From JAAYKM01 sp964408155 (GTDB lineage Bacteria; Desulfobacterota; Syntrophia; Syntrophales; JAAYKM01): a stretch of 8,940 nt of DNA. Positions 1-6,417 of this stretch are shown piece by piece. The notes under the pieces were generated by a model. The model did no database searches. It was not told the DNA's origin and saw only the letters and a program-made list of their open reading frames with translations. Each line of letters starts with the position of its first letter. The first letter of the stretch is position 1. Where the stretch lies: the NCBI GenBank assembly GCA_964408155.1, contig CAYOYJ010000104.1, positions 1 through 8,940 on the forward strand, given 5' to 3'. Made by a program: the position numbers and the translations under genes.

Positions 1-741
1 GAGCTGTACCCCGAGATTGGAGAGGGCGCCGCCGGAGTTAACCGGATTGATCGGGGTGTCGGTCTGGATGAAATCCTCATACTCCGCAATGCCGACATCC
101 GCCCGGCCCTTGGCGCTGATGATGCCCGAGGTGACCGTCTGGTTCAGGCCGAAGGGAGTGCCGACGGCGATGACTCGCTCTCCCACTTTCAGCTTATCCG
201 AATCTCCTAAAGTCAATACGGGTAGATGATCCGACTCAATTTGGACGACGGCCAAGTCCGTCTTGGCATCGGAGCCGATGACTTTCCCCTTGAATTCCCG
301 CTTATCCGCCAGGGTCACTTTGATTTCCTCGGCGCCCGCAACCACATGGTTATTTGTAAGGATATAGCCGTTTGCATCGACGATGACGCCCGACCCCATT
401 CCTCGCTGCTTGTAATCACGGGGGTGGTTAAAAGACCGGAACCGGTCGCCGAAAAAATCCCGAAAAAAGGGATCGTTCATGAAGGGCATGTCCATGCCGC
501 GACTGTGCACCGTGGTGGTGGATGCGATATTGACTACGGACGGCATGGCGGCGGCAGCTACTTCCGCCGTCGCATTGTTGATGCGGCTCAACAGGTCGAC
601 TGCATCCTTCGATATCCTTGTTTCCGTCGTATAGCCGGTGTTGAAAATGTTCAGATTGGCAGATATGGCCAGGCCGATGATTAATCCGATCGTGATCAGT
701 AAGCCCCCAAGAATGACATGTTTTTTTCTTTTCGTGATCAT
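1..741 (-). CDS. htrA: DegP/HtrA-family periplasmic serine protease, N-terminal 247 residues (runs off left edge)
   Basis: This is a trypsin-like protease of the HtrA family, which degrades or refolds damaged envelope proteins in the periplasm. The gene is open at the left edge, so the PDZ domain(s) expected downstream are not visible. Residues 1-7 are basic and 8-29 hydrophobic, giving a signal peptide or membrane anchor. Residues 89-112 hold the phenylalanine-rich loop (DPFFRDFFGDRF) typical of proteobacterial DegP proteins. The catalytic triad is present: His132 in TNNHVV, Asp162 in KTDLAVV and Ser236 in NSGGAL. The usual GNSGG reads VNSGG here, with Val234 replacing the glycine of the oxyanion-hole turn, which is odd. 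The ATG at 741 has a good GGAGGT ribosome site five bases upstream. The gene follows acvB on the same strand after 112 bases and appears to have its own promoter. The family call is secure; DegP versus DegQ/MucD cannot be settled without the C-terminus. Confidence 0.93.
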   Translation of the reverse strand, partial: MITKRKKHVILGGLLITIGLIIGLAISANLNIFNTGYTTETRISKDAVDLLSRINNATAEVAAAAMPSVVNIASTTTVHSRGMDMPFMNDPFFRDFFGDRFRSFNHPRDYKQRGMGSGVIVDANGYILTNNHVVAGAEEIKVTLADKREFKGKVIGSDAKTDLAVVQIESDHLPVLTLGDSDKLKVGERVIAVGTPFGLNQTVTSGIISAKGRADVGIAEYEDFIQTDTPINPVNSGGALSNLGVQL

Positions 742-746
742 AAATG

Positions 747-752
747 ACCTCC
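747..752 (-). promoter_or_regulatory. Ribosome binding site of the HtrA-like protease
   Basis: On the minus strand GGAGGT lies five bases before the ATG at 741. It supports this start over the out-of-frame ATG at 754, which lies upstream of the site and opens a different, spurious reading frame. Confidence 0.75.
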
Positions 753-775
753 ATGGATCAAGTTTAAGAAGGTTA

Positions 776-803
776 AATTTAGTCCGCATTCTGTACCAGT
801 CAA
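776..803 (-). promoter_or_regulatory. Candidate sigma70-type promoter for the HtrA-like protease
   Basis: In the 112-base gap after acvB the minus strand carries TTGACT (798-803) and TAAATT (776-781) separated by 16 bases. This would start transcription roughly 25-30 bases before the protease ATG. The -35 box is close to consensus and the -10 box is only fair. I see no sigmaE-like GGAACTT element of the kind that drives E. coli degP. I also see no convincing hairpin-plus-T terminator after acvB: there is only a run of seven Ts on the minus strand without a GC stem. Read-through from mprF-acvB is therefore possible. Confidence 0.45.
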
Positions 804-853
804 GGGGTTGGCGGCAGAAATAAGGATAAAAAAATGATGCCAGGATTTTCTGC

Positions 854-2245
854 TCACTTCAGTTCGTTCAAGATGATACGCGCTATCCCCGCGTAGTCAC
901 CGCCAAAGTGATGCCCGCCCTGCAGCATGATGGTCTGCGCAAGGTTTTTATCGAGCTTGCCGCAGAGCGATTCGATCTCCTCTTCACCCCGCAGACAGAG
1001 AATCTTTTTGCCTCTGAGTTTAACGACTTCCGGCAGCACAGGCATGCCTTCCGTTCCACTTTCCGTGGGCAACCAGTCACTGAGATGAAATTCAAAATCG
1101 ATCTTCTCTTCCAGACCAAGGAGAACGATCAGGGCGATTTGATTCCCCAAGGTATCCGGCAGACGATTGACCATAAATGGAAGCACAGCGGCACCGAAGG
1201 AATAGCCGATCAGGATAATCCGGTCAGGTTTCCAGTAAGAGACGTAGTGGGTAAGCATTCTTTCCAGAGCGCGTGAAGATTCAGCCGGGGTGCGGCGGGT
1301 CCAGAAATACTGAAGCGAATTGAGACCTATGACTCTAACTCCCTGTTTTGATAGAGCATCGGCAATGTCCCGGTCGATTCCCGCCCAGCCTCCATCGCCG
1401 CTGACGATTACGGCCAGCGTTCGGGAAAAGGTGCCCTGCGGTGCAATTTCCACGAGGGGCAGATCGGAGAGAGGGGTCAGCACCTTTTTCTCGACGGGTT
1501 TGTTGCGGGATACGAGATTCCGGTATGCGTTTTTGAACTGGGGCATCCAATTCGAGGGCACTGAAAAACCGTGACCGACCTTGGGAAGGATGACGATTTC
1601 TCCTCCGGTCACCTGCTTGACATAGGTTGCGGTGGCCGAAGCGTCACAGACCTGGTCGATTGCTCCCTGAAGGGCGATCCAGGAAAGAGGACGCCGGTTA
1701 AAGGGGAGAAACGAAACACCCTTTCCCTTGGGACCGGGTTGCCATTCCAGACCGTAACCTTTGCAGAGCGGTTTGGTCAGGGGTAGATCCGGACAGAAGC
1801 CCAGACTGACGGCGCCCAGGAAAGTGTTAGGAGGTCCTTGTGCCAGGGTAGCGTAAACCAGCGTTGCTCCCGAGGAATATCCGACCAGGAGAGGAAGAAC
1901 ATAACGAGGAAAGTTCAGTTTTTTCTGGACATATTTACTGAGGGCTTCAAAGTCCGCCGCCGGATAGGAACAGGCGCTTTTACCGTTCCGCATGAACTTC
2001 AAGTAATGGTTGATATCGATGCCGACGACAAGAGCATCAAGCGTCGTCAATTCCCGGGCCATATCGATCACCCCCAGATTCCAGCCCCCGTCGCCGGAGA
2101 CAAAGAGGACAACCTGGGACGGCCGGGCTGTCGCCTGGTATAAGGTAACTTTCCCGAAGGGACCAAATTCGAAGACGGTTTCCGAGGCATGGGCGGGAAT
2201 ACCGCACATTATTAAAAGAATAACGAACAGTTTACGACATTTCAT
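854..2245 (-). CDS. acvB: AcvB/VirJ-family periplasmic serine hydrolase (probable aminoacyl-phosphatidylglycerol hydrolase)
   Basis: The product (463 aa) is an exported alpha/beta hydrolase of the AcvB/VirJ family. Family knowledge: Agrobacterium AcvB and Rhizobium AtvA are encoded next to the lysyl-phosphatidylglycerol synthase LpiA, and AcvB hydrolyses that lipid. Residues 1-20 form a signal peptide with a probable cut after AHA. Two related halves follow. The first has SGDGGW (50-55), the nucleophile elbow GYSSG (122-126, Ser124) and His225 in VGHGF. The second has SGDGGW (282-287), GYSFG (347-351, Ser349) and His445/His446 near the C-terminus. Both halves therefore keep a hydrolase-like serine and a late histidine. 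The start codon overlaps the mprF stop as ATGA (2242-2245), so translation is probably coupled; the nearest purine tract (AAGGGGG) lies about 10 bases upstream, which is long for a ribosome site. The lipid-hydrolase role is inferred from family and context; a virulence or type IV secretion role is not indicated here. Confidence 0.85.
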   Translation of the reverse strand: MKCRKLFVILLIMCGIPAHASETVFEFGPFGKVTLYQATARPSQVVLFVSGDGGWNLGVIDMARELTTLDALVVGIDINHYLKFMRNGKSACSYPAADFEALSKYVQKKLNFPRYVLPLLVGYSSGATLVYATLAQGPPNTFLGAVSLGFCPDLPLTKPLCKGYGLEWQPGPKGKGVSFLPFNRRPLSWIALQGAIDQVCDASATATYVKQVTGGEIVILPKVGHGFSVPSNWMPQFKNAYRNLVSRNKPVEKKVLTPLSDLPLVEIAPQGTFSRTLAVIVSGDGGWAGIDRDIADALSKQGVRVIGLNSLQYFWTRRTPAESSRALERMLTHYVSYWKPDRIILIGYSFGAAVLPFMVNRLPDTLGNQIALIVLLGLEEKIDFEFHLSDWLPTESGTEGMPVLPEVVKLRGKKILCLRGEEEIESLCGKLDKNLAQTIMLQGGHHFGGDYAGIARIILNELK

Positions 2246-4803
2246 TTTGAGATGACCCCCTTGAATCCGCCGGAGATGAGAGTGGCGATGTTCGTCAGAA
2301 TAATTGGAAACGCCCTTCCGCCGGGCGAAACAAGATATCGCGGTTCCCAGACGGGTCCAAATTTCTGTTTATACTGGCGCAATCCCTGAAAATTGTAGTA
2401 ATTCTCACCATGGCGGAAAAGAAAAGCCCCCAGGCGATTCCAGAGGGGAGCCAGGGTATGGGCTTCCAAACCGGCAAAAGGGGCCATACCCAGACTGAAC
2501 CAGTGATATCCTGCCGCTTTACCCCAGAGAATCAACTTGATGAACAGGTAATCCATGATGGCGTTGGGCGCGTCAGGAAGATAGCGCATCAGATCGGGAG
2601 ACAGATCTTCTTTTTCAGCTCCCTGCCAGAGATTGCTGAAGGCGATCGGTTTCCCATCAAAACGTACCACTGCAACCGGGAAATGCAGCAAGTAAAGTTC
2701 ATTGAAAGAACCCAGGGAAAAGCTTTTTTCCCGGGTGTTCTTTTCCTGCATCCATTGATCCGATATGTTTTTTAATTCAGGAAGCAGAGGTGCAACATCA
2801 CCCACGGGAACCATTTCAAAAACAAAGCCTTCCTTGTCGAATTTATTGAGGGTGTGGCGCAAACCCTTGTTGGCGCTTCCCTCAAGAGAAAACTGTCCCA
2901 GGTCGACCCGGCCCTCCTCACCGATTTTAACCATGGCGAGGCCAAAATCAAGATAAAGGGGGATATCTTGTATCCCCACCTCATAAAAAACAGGCCAGAC
3001 GTCGTAGCGGTCACAAAGTTCTCGGAACCGCCAGAGCAGCTCTTTCCACTCTCCCCGTGGGCCGATGGGATCACCCATGACGATCCAGCTTCGACCGGAA
3101 ATGCCGTACATGAGAAAAGCGGTGTCATTCTTGCTGAAGAGAAAATGCTTATCGCCCAGCAGGGCCAGGTTTGCGTAACCGTTGGGCGATTGACGCACAA
3201 TCGCAGCTATCTTCTCCGTATCTTCTGTTTTGTATCCCGTTGTTGTTCTTGCCGTTGGACTGAGGAGTTTTAACAGTGAGAAGAGCAAGGCGAGGCCCGA
3301 TGCGCCGACCAGAGCCCGCAGTGACCTTGATGCGTGGCCGGAGATAGCGAAATTCCACCAGAGGTCATGCGAATATTCGACATGCTTGTAAGAAAAAGAA
3401 ACAAGCCATGCAGAACAAAGCAGGGCCAGTATGACCGCAACCGTCCAGCCCGGGGTGAAGCTCGCGTCGAAAATCGTCGCCTTCCGGTAAAAGAACCGGC
3501 GACAGGGAATTAAAGCTGCCAAAATAATCGCAAGGAGCAGGGCTTCTTCATAATCGAAACCTTTTAAAAGCGATACGACGACACCGACGCCCAAAAGAGA
3601 GACCGCCAGGAGATAAGCGGCGTCGAGTCGGCGCTGCAAACCCCGGGCAAGGATCAGGAGCCCCATGCCTGCAAGACTGCCAAGCAGGTGGGATGTTTCC
3701 AGAACCGGAAGGGGCATCATATCCTGAAACCAGGCAAAGCGGGGTTGTTCCGCCGGAGTTGATCCCGAGAGAAGGAGTACGACGCCGCCCAGAAATGTCG
3801 TCACGACCAGTACACCGGGCATGATTACGGATGCGCCCTGAGCAACATAGGATGATAGTTTAAAAATGAAATCTCTTCTGCTCAGCAATTCCTGCAGGCC
3901 CAGGAGAATGGCCGCGACCAGAAGGGGCAGGATATAGTAGAGTCCTCTATAGACAAGGAGCGACCCAACGATTGAAGATGTCGGTATGAATGGAGAAAGG
4001 AGAAGCACCACGATTGTTTCGAAAACGCCTAACCCTCCTGGAATTTGACTGGCCAGACCGCCGAGTTGCGCCAGGAGAAATACTCCGAGCACATGAATAA
4101 CAGTGAGATGCGGATTCTCAGGAAGAAGAATGTAGAAAATATAACCGGCGACAAACCAGTCGAGCAGGGCGACAGCCATTTGACTGCCGAAGAGGCGGAA
4201 ACCGGGTATGGAAATATCATGGTTGAATAGCTTGAAATGGTTTTTCCGAAGAAGATTCAGTGTCAGATATAAAAAACTGGGTAGCAGTGCCAGACAACCC
4301 AGCATGCGTAGTGAAGCAACGGGCAGGTGAACGGCTGACGGAACATGGATCGGTGCCAGCAGGAAAATAATTCCGGCGAGCGTGGAAAAGCCGAGCCAGA
4401 GCGTGGATGTGCATAAGAGGACGACCTTACCTATTTCATATACAGATAATCCCCAGGCCGTATAGAGTCGAAAGCGAACGGAACCGCCTGCCAGCATCGA
4501 AAGGCCGATGTTATTGCTAAAGGCGTAACCGGCAAAGGAGGCAAAAGCCGTTTTCCGGTAGGGCAGGGGGTGATTAATGTACTTCAGGGCCAGCAGATCA
4601 TAGCCGGTCATGATCAGGTAGCTGAGAAGCGTCAGGATCAAACCCCAAAAAACACGTACTGGCGCAAGGGATTTGGCATGCTGGAGAATATCCTGAATGT
4701 GATAGTGTGCCAATTCGCGGTGCAACACCCACAGGGCCAGAGAAAAAAGGGTAAGGCCGAGCAGTGACGTATATATATGGGTATATTTTGTTTTTGCCAT
4801 CAT
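2242..4803 (-). CDS. mprF: MprF/LpiA-type phosphatidylglycerol aminoacyltransferase and flippase
   Basis: The product (853 aa, normal for full-length MprF) transfers an amino acid, classically lysine or alanine from charged tRNA, to phosphatidylglycerol and flips the lipid to the outer leaflet, lowering net negative surface charge. Residues 1-515 carry about 14 hydrophobic stretches, including the conserved flippase motif SQIPGGLGVFET (252-263). Residues 525-845 form the cytoplasmic GNAT-fold synthase domain (DUF2156), with GDPIGP (577-582), DLMRYLPDAP (737-746), FSLGMAPFAGL (769-779) and FQGLRQYKQKFGPVWEPRYL (804-823). No key segment looks missing. The amino acid specificity cannot be read from sequence by eye. 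The ATG at 4803 is followed at once by a second ATG (4800); neither has a clear Shine-Dalgarno sequence, and an in-frame stop at 4816-4818 rules out a longer form. It is the first gene of the leftward group and overlaps acvB by four bases. Confidence 0.95.
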   Translation of the reverse strand: MMAKTKYTHIYTSLLGLTLFSLALWVLHRELAHYHIQDILQHAKSLAPVRVFWGLILTLLSYLIMTGYDLLALKYINHPLPYRKTAFASFAGYAFSNNIGLSMLAGGSVRFRLYTAWGLSVYEIGKVVLLCTSTLWLGFSTLAGIIFLLAPIHVPSAVHLPVASLRMLGCLALLPSFLYLTLNLLRKNHFKLFNHDISIPGFRLFGSQMAVALLDWFVAGYIFYILLPENPHLTVIHVLGVFLLAQLGGLASQIPGGLGVFETIVVLLLSPFIPTSSIVGSLLVYRGLYYILPLLVAAILLGLQELLSRRDFIFKLSSYVAQGASVIMPGVLVVTTFLGGVVLLLSGSTPAEQPRFAWFQDMMPLPVLETSHLLGSLAGMGLLILARGLQRRLDAAYLLAVSLLGVGVVVSLLKGFDYEEALLLAIILAALIPCRRFFYRKATIFDASFTPGWTVAVILALLCSAWLVSFSYKHVEYSHDLWWNFAISGHASRSLRALVGASGLALLFSLLKLLSPTARTTTGYKTEDTEKIAAIVRQSPNGYANLALLGDKHFLFSKNDTAFLMYGISGRSWIVMGDPIGPRGEWKELLWRFRELCDRYDVWPVFYEVGIQDIPLYLDFGLAMVKIGEEGRVDLGQFSLEGSANKGLRHTLNKFDKEGFVFEMVPVGDVAPLLPELKNISDQWMQEKNTREKSFSLGSFNELYLLHFPVAVVRFDGKPIAFSNLWQGAEKEDLSPDLMRYLPDAPNAIMDYLFIKLILWGKAAGYHWFSLGMAPFAGLEAHTLAPLWNRLGAFLFRHGENYYNFQGLRQYKQKFGPVWEPRYLVSPGGRAFPIILTNIATLISGGFKGVISK

Positions 4804-4862
4804 GATGAACGATGTTCATGTCATGTTATGGTTGAAAGCGAACGATGCGTTTCTTGACAAAG

Positions 4863-4891
4863 AATATAAAACAAGTTTTCACTCTAAACAA
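4863..4891 (-). promoter_or_regulatory. Candidate sigma70-type promoter for mprF-acvB
   Basis: On the minus strand TTGTTT (4886-4891) and TATATT (4863-4868) are separated by exactly 17 bases. Transcription would begin around 4855, leaving a leader of about 50 bases before the mprF ATG. The boxes match consensus at four or five of six positions, but the region is AT-rich, so chance matches are easy. Confidence 0.4.
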
Positions 4892-4991
4892 TCCATTTCA
4901 ATTGCCGGCTAACATAGCAGGATCGTTCTTAGCATAAGAAAAATATAAGCATAGAACCTATATAAATTATATACCATATGTGATAAGTATC

Positions 4992-5009
4992 TTAAATACA
5001 GTTATTTAA
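4992..5009. repeat. Perfect inverted repeat, possible operator
   Basis: TTAAATA and TATTTAA (7-base arms) flank a 4-base centre, CAGT. The repeat sits between the two divergent candidate promoters, about 100 bases upstream of the mprF -35 box and about 60 upstream of the glycosyltransferase -35 box. Just before it, at 4982-4991, is a shorter palindrome, GATA-AG-TATC. The all-AT arms make an RNA terminator unlikely; a regulator site or chance symmetry in AT-rich DNA are the alternatives. Confidence 0.3.
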
Positions 5010-5066
5010 CATCATTATAAATGATTCACGCCGGTGTTGATAATTGACCGTTACAAAAGTTTACCC

Positions 5067-5093
5067 TTGATGTTGCTCAATTATGGTTATAAT
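5067..5093 (+). promoter_or_regulatory. Candidate promoter for the glycosyltransferase operon
   Basis: A perfect TATAAT lies at 5088-5093. The best -35 candidate is TTGATG at 5067-5072 with a short 15-base spacer. Transcription would begin near 5100, about 50 bases before the start codon. The -10 box is convincing; the -35 assignment is weak, which may mean an activator is needed. Confidence 0.45.
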
Positions 5094-5140
5094 AGCTTCA
5101 CCGAATTGGTCTGAGAAATGGTATTTTATTATGTAGTCAT

Positions 5141-5144
5141 GAAG
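5141..5144 (+). promoter_or_regulatory. Weak ribosome binding site deciding the glycosyltransferase start
   Basis: GAAG at 5141-5144 lies seven bases before the ATG at 5152. The in-frame GTG at 5146 would have this element only one base upstream, which is too close, so the ATG is the better start. The match to a Shine-Dalgarno sequence is modest. Confidence 0.4.
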
Positions 5145-5151
5145 CGTGTTT

Positions 5152-6417
5152 ATGTTCTCATCTCTTATTCTGGAACTCATTTTCGTGCTGTCGGCGGCGA
5201 TCATCTGGTTTATGATTGCCTACCAGCTTTTGCTTTTTGTTGCCGGTTATCTCTACAGCCGTCGTGATGCATGGATTACACCACAGCTGCCGCGGGGCAT
5301 GGACTGGCCCGCCGTTTCGATCCTTGTTCCGGCACGAAACGAAGCCCGTGTCATCGACGGTACCTTGGATTATCTCTGCTCGCTGGATTATCCCGCCGAC
5401 CGGATGGAAATCATCATTGTTGATGACGGCAGTCAGGATGGCACAGGTGATCTGGTCGATGCCTATGCAGATCGGGACAAGCGTGTCCGTTGTCTCCGGG
5501 TGCCGCCGGAGCTGGGCGGTCGGGGAAAATCCGCTGCCCTGACGCTGGCCATCGAATCGTCGCAACATGATATTATCGCTATCTATGATGCGGATAACCG
5601 GCCCGAGGCGGGATCGCTCCGAGCACTTGTTGCCTCACTCATGTCCGATTCCAATATGGCGGCCTCGGTCGGAAAATTCCGCTGCATCAACCGGAAACGC
5701 AATATCCTGACGCGATTCATCAATATCGAATGCCTGGCTTTTCAGTGGATCATCCAGGCCGGCCGTTTCGCCATGCTCGGCGTGACCAGTCTTCCGGGAA
5801 CGAACTTTGTCATCTGGCGGCATGTCTTGAAAGAAGTCGGTGGCTGGGATGAAAAGGCCCTGACGGAAGATGCCGAATTAACGATTCGTATTTACGAGAC
5901 CGGGCGTTATATCGGCTTTGTTCCCCGTGCCGTCACCTGGGAGCAGGAGCCGGAGAAACTGGGAACGTGGCTGCGTCAGAGAACAAGATGGGCCCGCGGT
6001 CACAACTACCTGCTGGCCAAACATGCCCGCCGCCTGTTTTCGATGCGTCCGCGGGCGATTGCACTGGAATTACTTTACACGCTTTTCCTCTATTACGTCG
6101 TCTGTGCGGCGATTTTCCTGTCGGATGTCCTGTTCATTCTGGCCTGTTTCGGTTTGATATCGATTCATGCGGTGGGGCCATATTCCGGCATCTGGATCTT
6201 GGCGTTTCTGCTGTTCATTCTCGAAGTCGGCATCGCTCTTTCACGGGAAGAGGGTGAGGACTCTTTGGGGAACCTTATGATGGTCGTCCTGATGTACTTT
6301 ACTTATTGTCAACTCTGGATGGTCGTTGTGGGGCGCGCTTTGATCGACGACGTGGTGCTGCGCCGTAAAAAAGTGTGGGCGAAGACCGAGCGCTTTGCCG
6401 AGGTGAAACCGTCATGA
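5152..6417 (+). CDS. Membrane processive family 2 glycosyltransferase, PgaC/IcaA-like
   Basis: The product (421 aa, close to the size of PgaC) is a polysaccharide synthase that adds sugars from a nucleotide sugar on the cytoplasmic side and probably passes the chain across the inner membrane. Residues 5-35 are hydrophobic. The GT-A domain (about 52-290) shows VDDGSQDGT (90-98), the metal-binding YDADN (145-149), TEDAEL (238-243) and QRTRWARG (276-283), which together are the D, DxD, TED, QxxRW signature of processive GT2 enzymes. Three more hydrophobic segments follow at about 303-335, 345-363 and 374-395. An alternative GTG start at 5146 would add two residues but lacks a spaced ribosome site. 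The stop overlaps the next gene's ATG by four bases, tying it to an exported glycan-modifying protein. The polymer made is unknown; an amino sugar such as poly-N-acetylglucosamine is plausible because a deacetylase is encoded alongside. No PgaD- or PgaA-like gene is visible here. Confidence 0.93.
   Translation: MFSSLILELIFVLSAAIIWFMIAYQLLLFVAGYLYSRRDAWITPQLPRGMDWPAVSILVPARNEARVIDGTLDYLCSLDYPADRMEIIIVDDGSQDGTGDLVDAYADRDKRVRCLRVPPELGGRGKSAALTLAIESSQHDIIAIYDADNRPEAGSLRALVASLMSDSNMAASVGKFRCINRKRNILTRFINIECLAFQWIIQAGRFAMLGVTSLPGTNFVIWRHVLKEVGGWDEKALTEDAELTIRIYETGRYIGFVPRAVTWEQEPEKLGTWLRQRTRWARGHNYLLAKHARRLFSMRPRAIALELLYTLFLYYVVCAAIFLSDVLFILACFGLISIHAVGPYSGIWILAFLLFILEVGIALSREEGEDSLGNLMMVVLMYFTYCQLWMVVVGRALIDDVVLRRKKVWAKTERFAEVKPS
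6400..6405 (+). promoter_or_regulatory. Ribosome binding site inside the glycosyltransferase gene
   Basis: GAGGTG lies eight bases before the ATG at 6414 (11 before the next ATG, at 6417). It supports starting the downstream gene at 6414 and implies coupled translation of the two genes. Confidence 0.65.

Larger units (their letters stand above)
4804..5151. other. AT-rich divergent intergenic region
   Basis: This 348-base stretch separates the leftward mprF group from the rightward glycosyltransferase group. It is clearly more AT-rich than the flanking genes, especially 4930-5030. I see no open reading frame of note, no RNA gene and no terminator in it. It holds a candidate promoter facing each way and a perfect 7-base inverted repeat (each listed separately), so it most likely serves as a shared divergent control region. 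Confidence 0.7.

Noticed and set aside
226..684. 152-residue plus-strand open frame at the left end
   Set aside because: It is antisense to the HtrA-like protease, whose catalytic triad is read continuously on the minus strand through the same bases.
428..754. 108-residue minus-strand open frame starting at ATG 754
   Set aside because: It is in a different frame from the protease, and its start lies upstream of the GGAGGT site that serves ATG 741. Its His/Arg-rich product has no domain character.
804..860. Rho-independent terminator after acvB
   Set aside because: The minus strand has a run of seven Ts just after the stop, but there is no GC-rich hairpin in front of it, only a weak 5-base AT pairing.
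854..2245. VirJ/AcvB gene as evidence for T-DNA transfer or a type IV secretion locus
   Set aside because: No virB or mobilisation genes are present. The mprF overlap points to the lipid-hydrolase role known for AcvB.
4921..5040. Small gene, RNA gene or CRISPR in the AT-rich intergenic stretch
   Set aside because: No start with a ribosome site and meaningful open frame, no tRNA-like fold and no regularly spaced repeats are visible.
5146..5151. GTG at 5146 as start of the glycosyltransferase
   Set aside because: The only purine-rich element (GAAG, 5141-5144) is one base away from the GTG but seven bases from the ATG at 5152. The two extra residues add nothing to the hydrophobic N-terminus.
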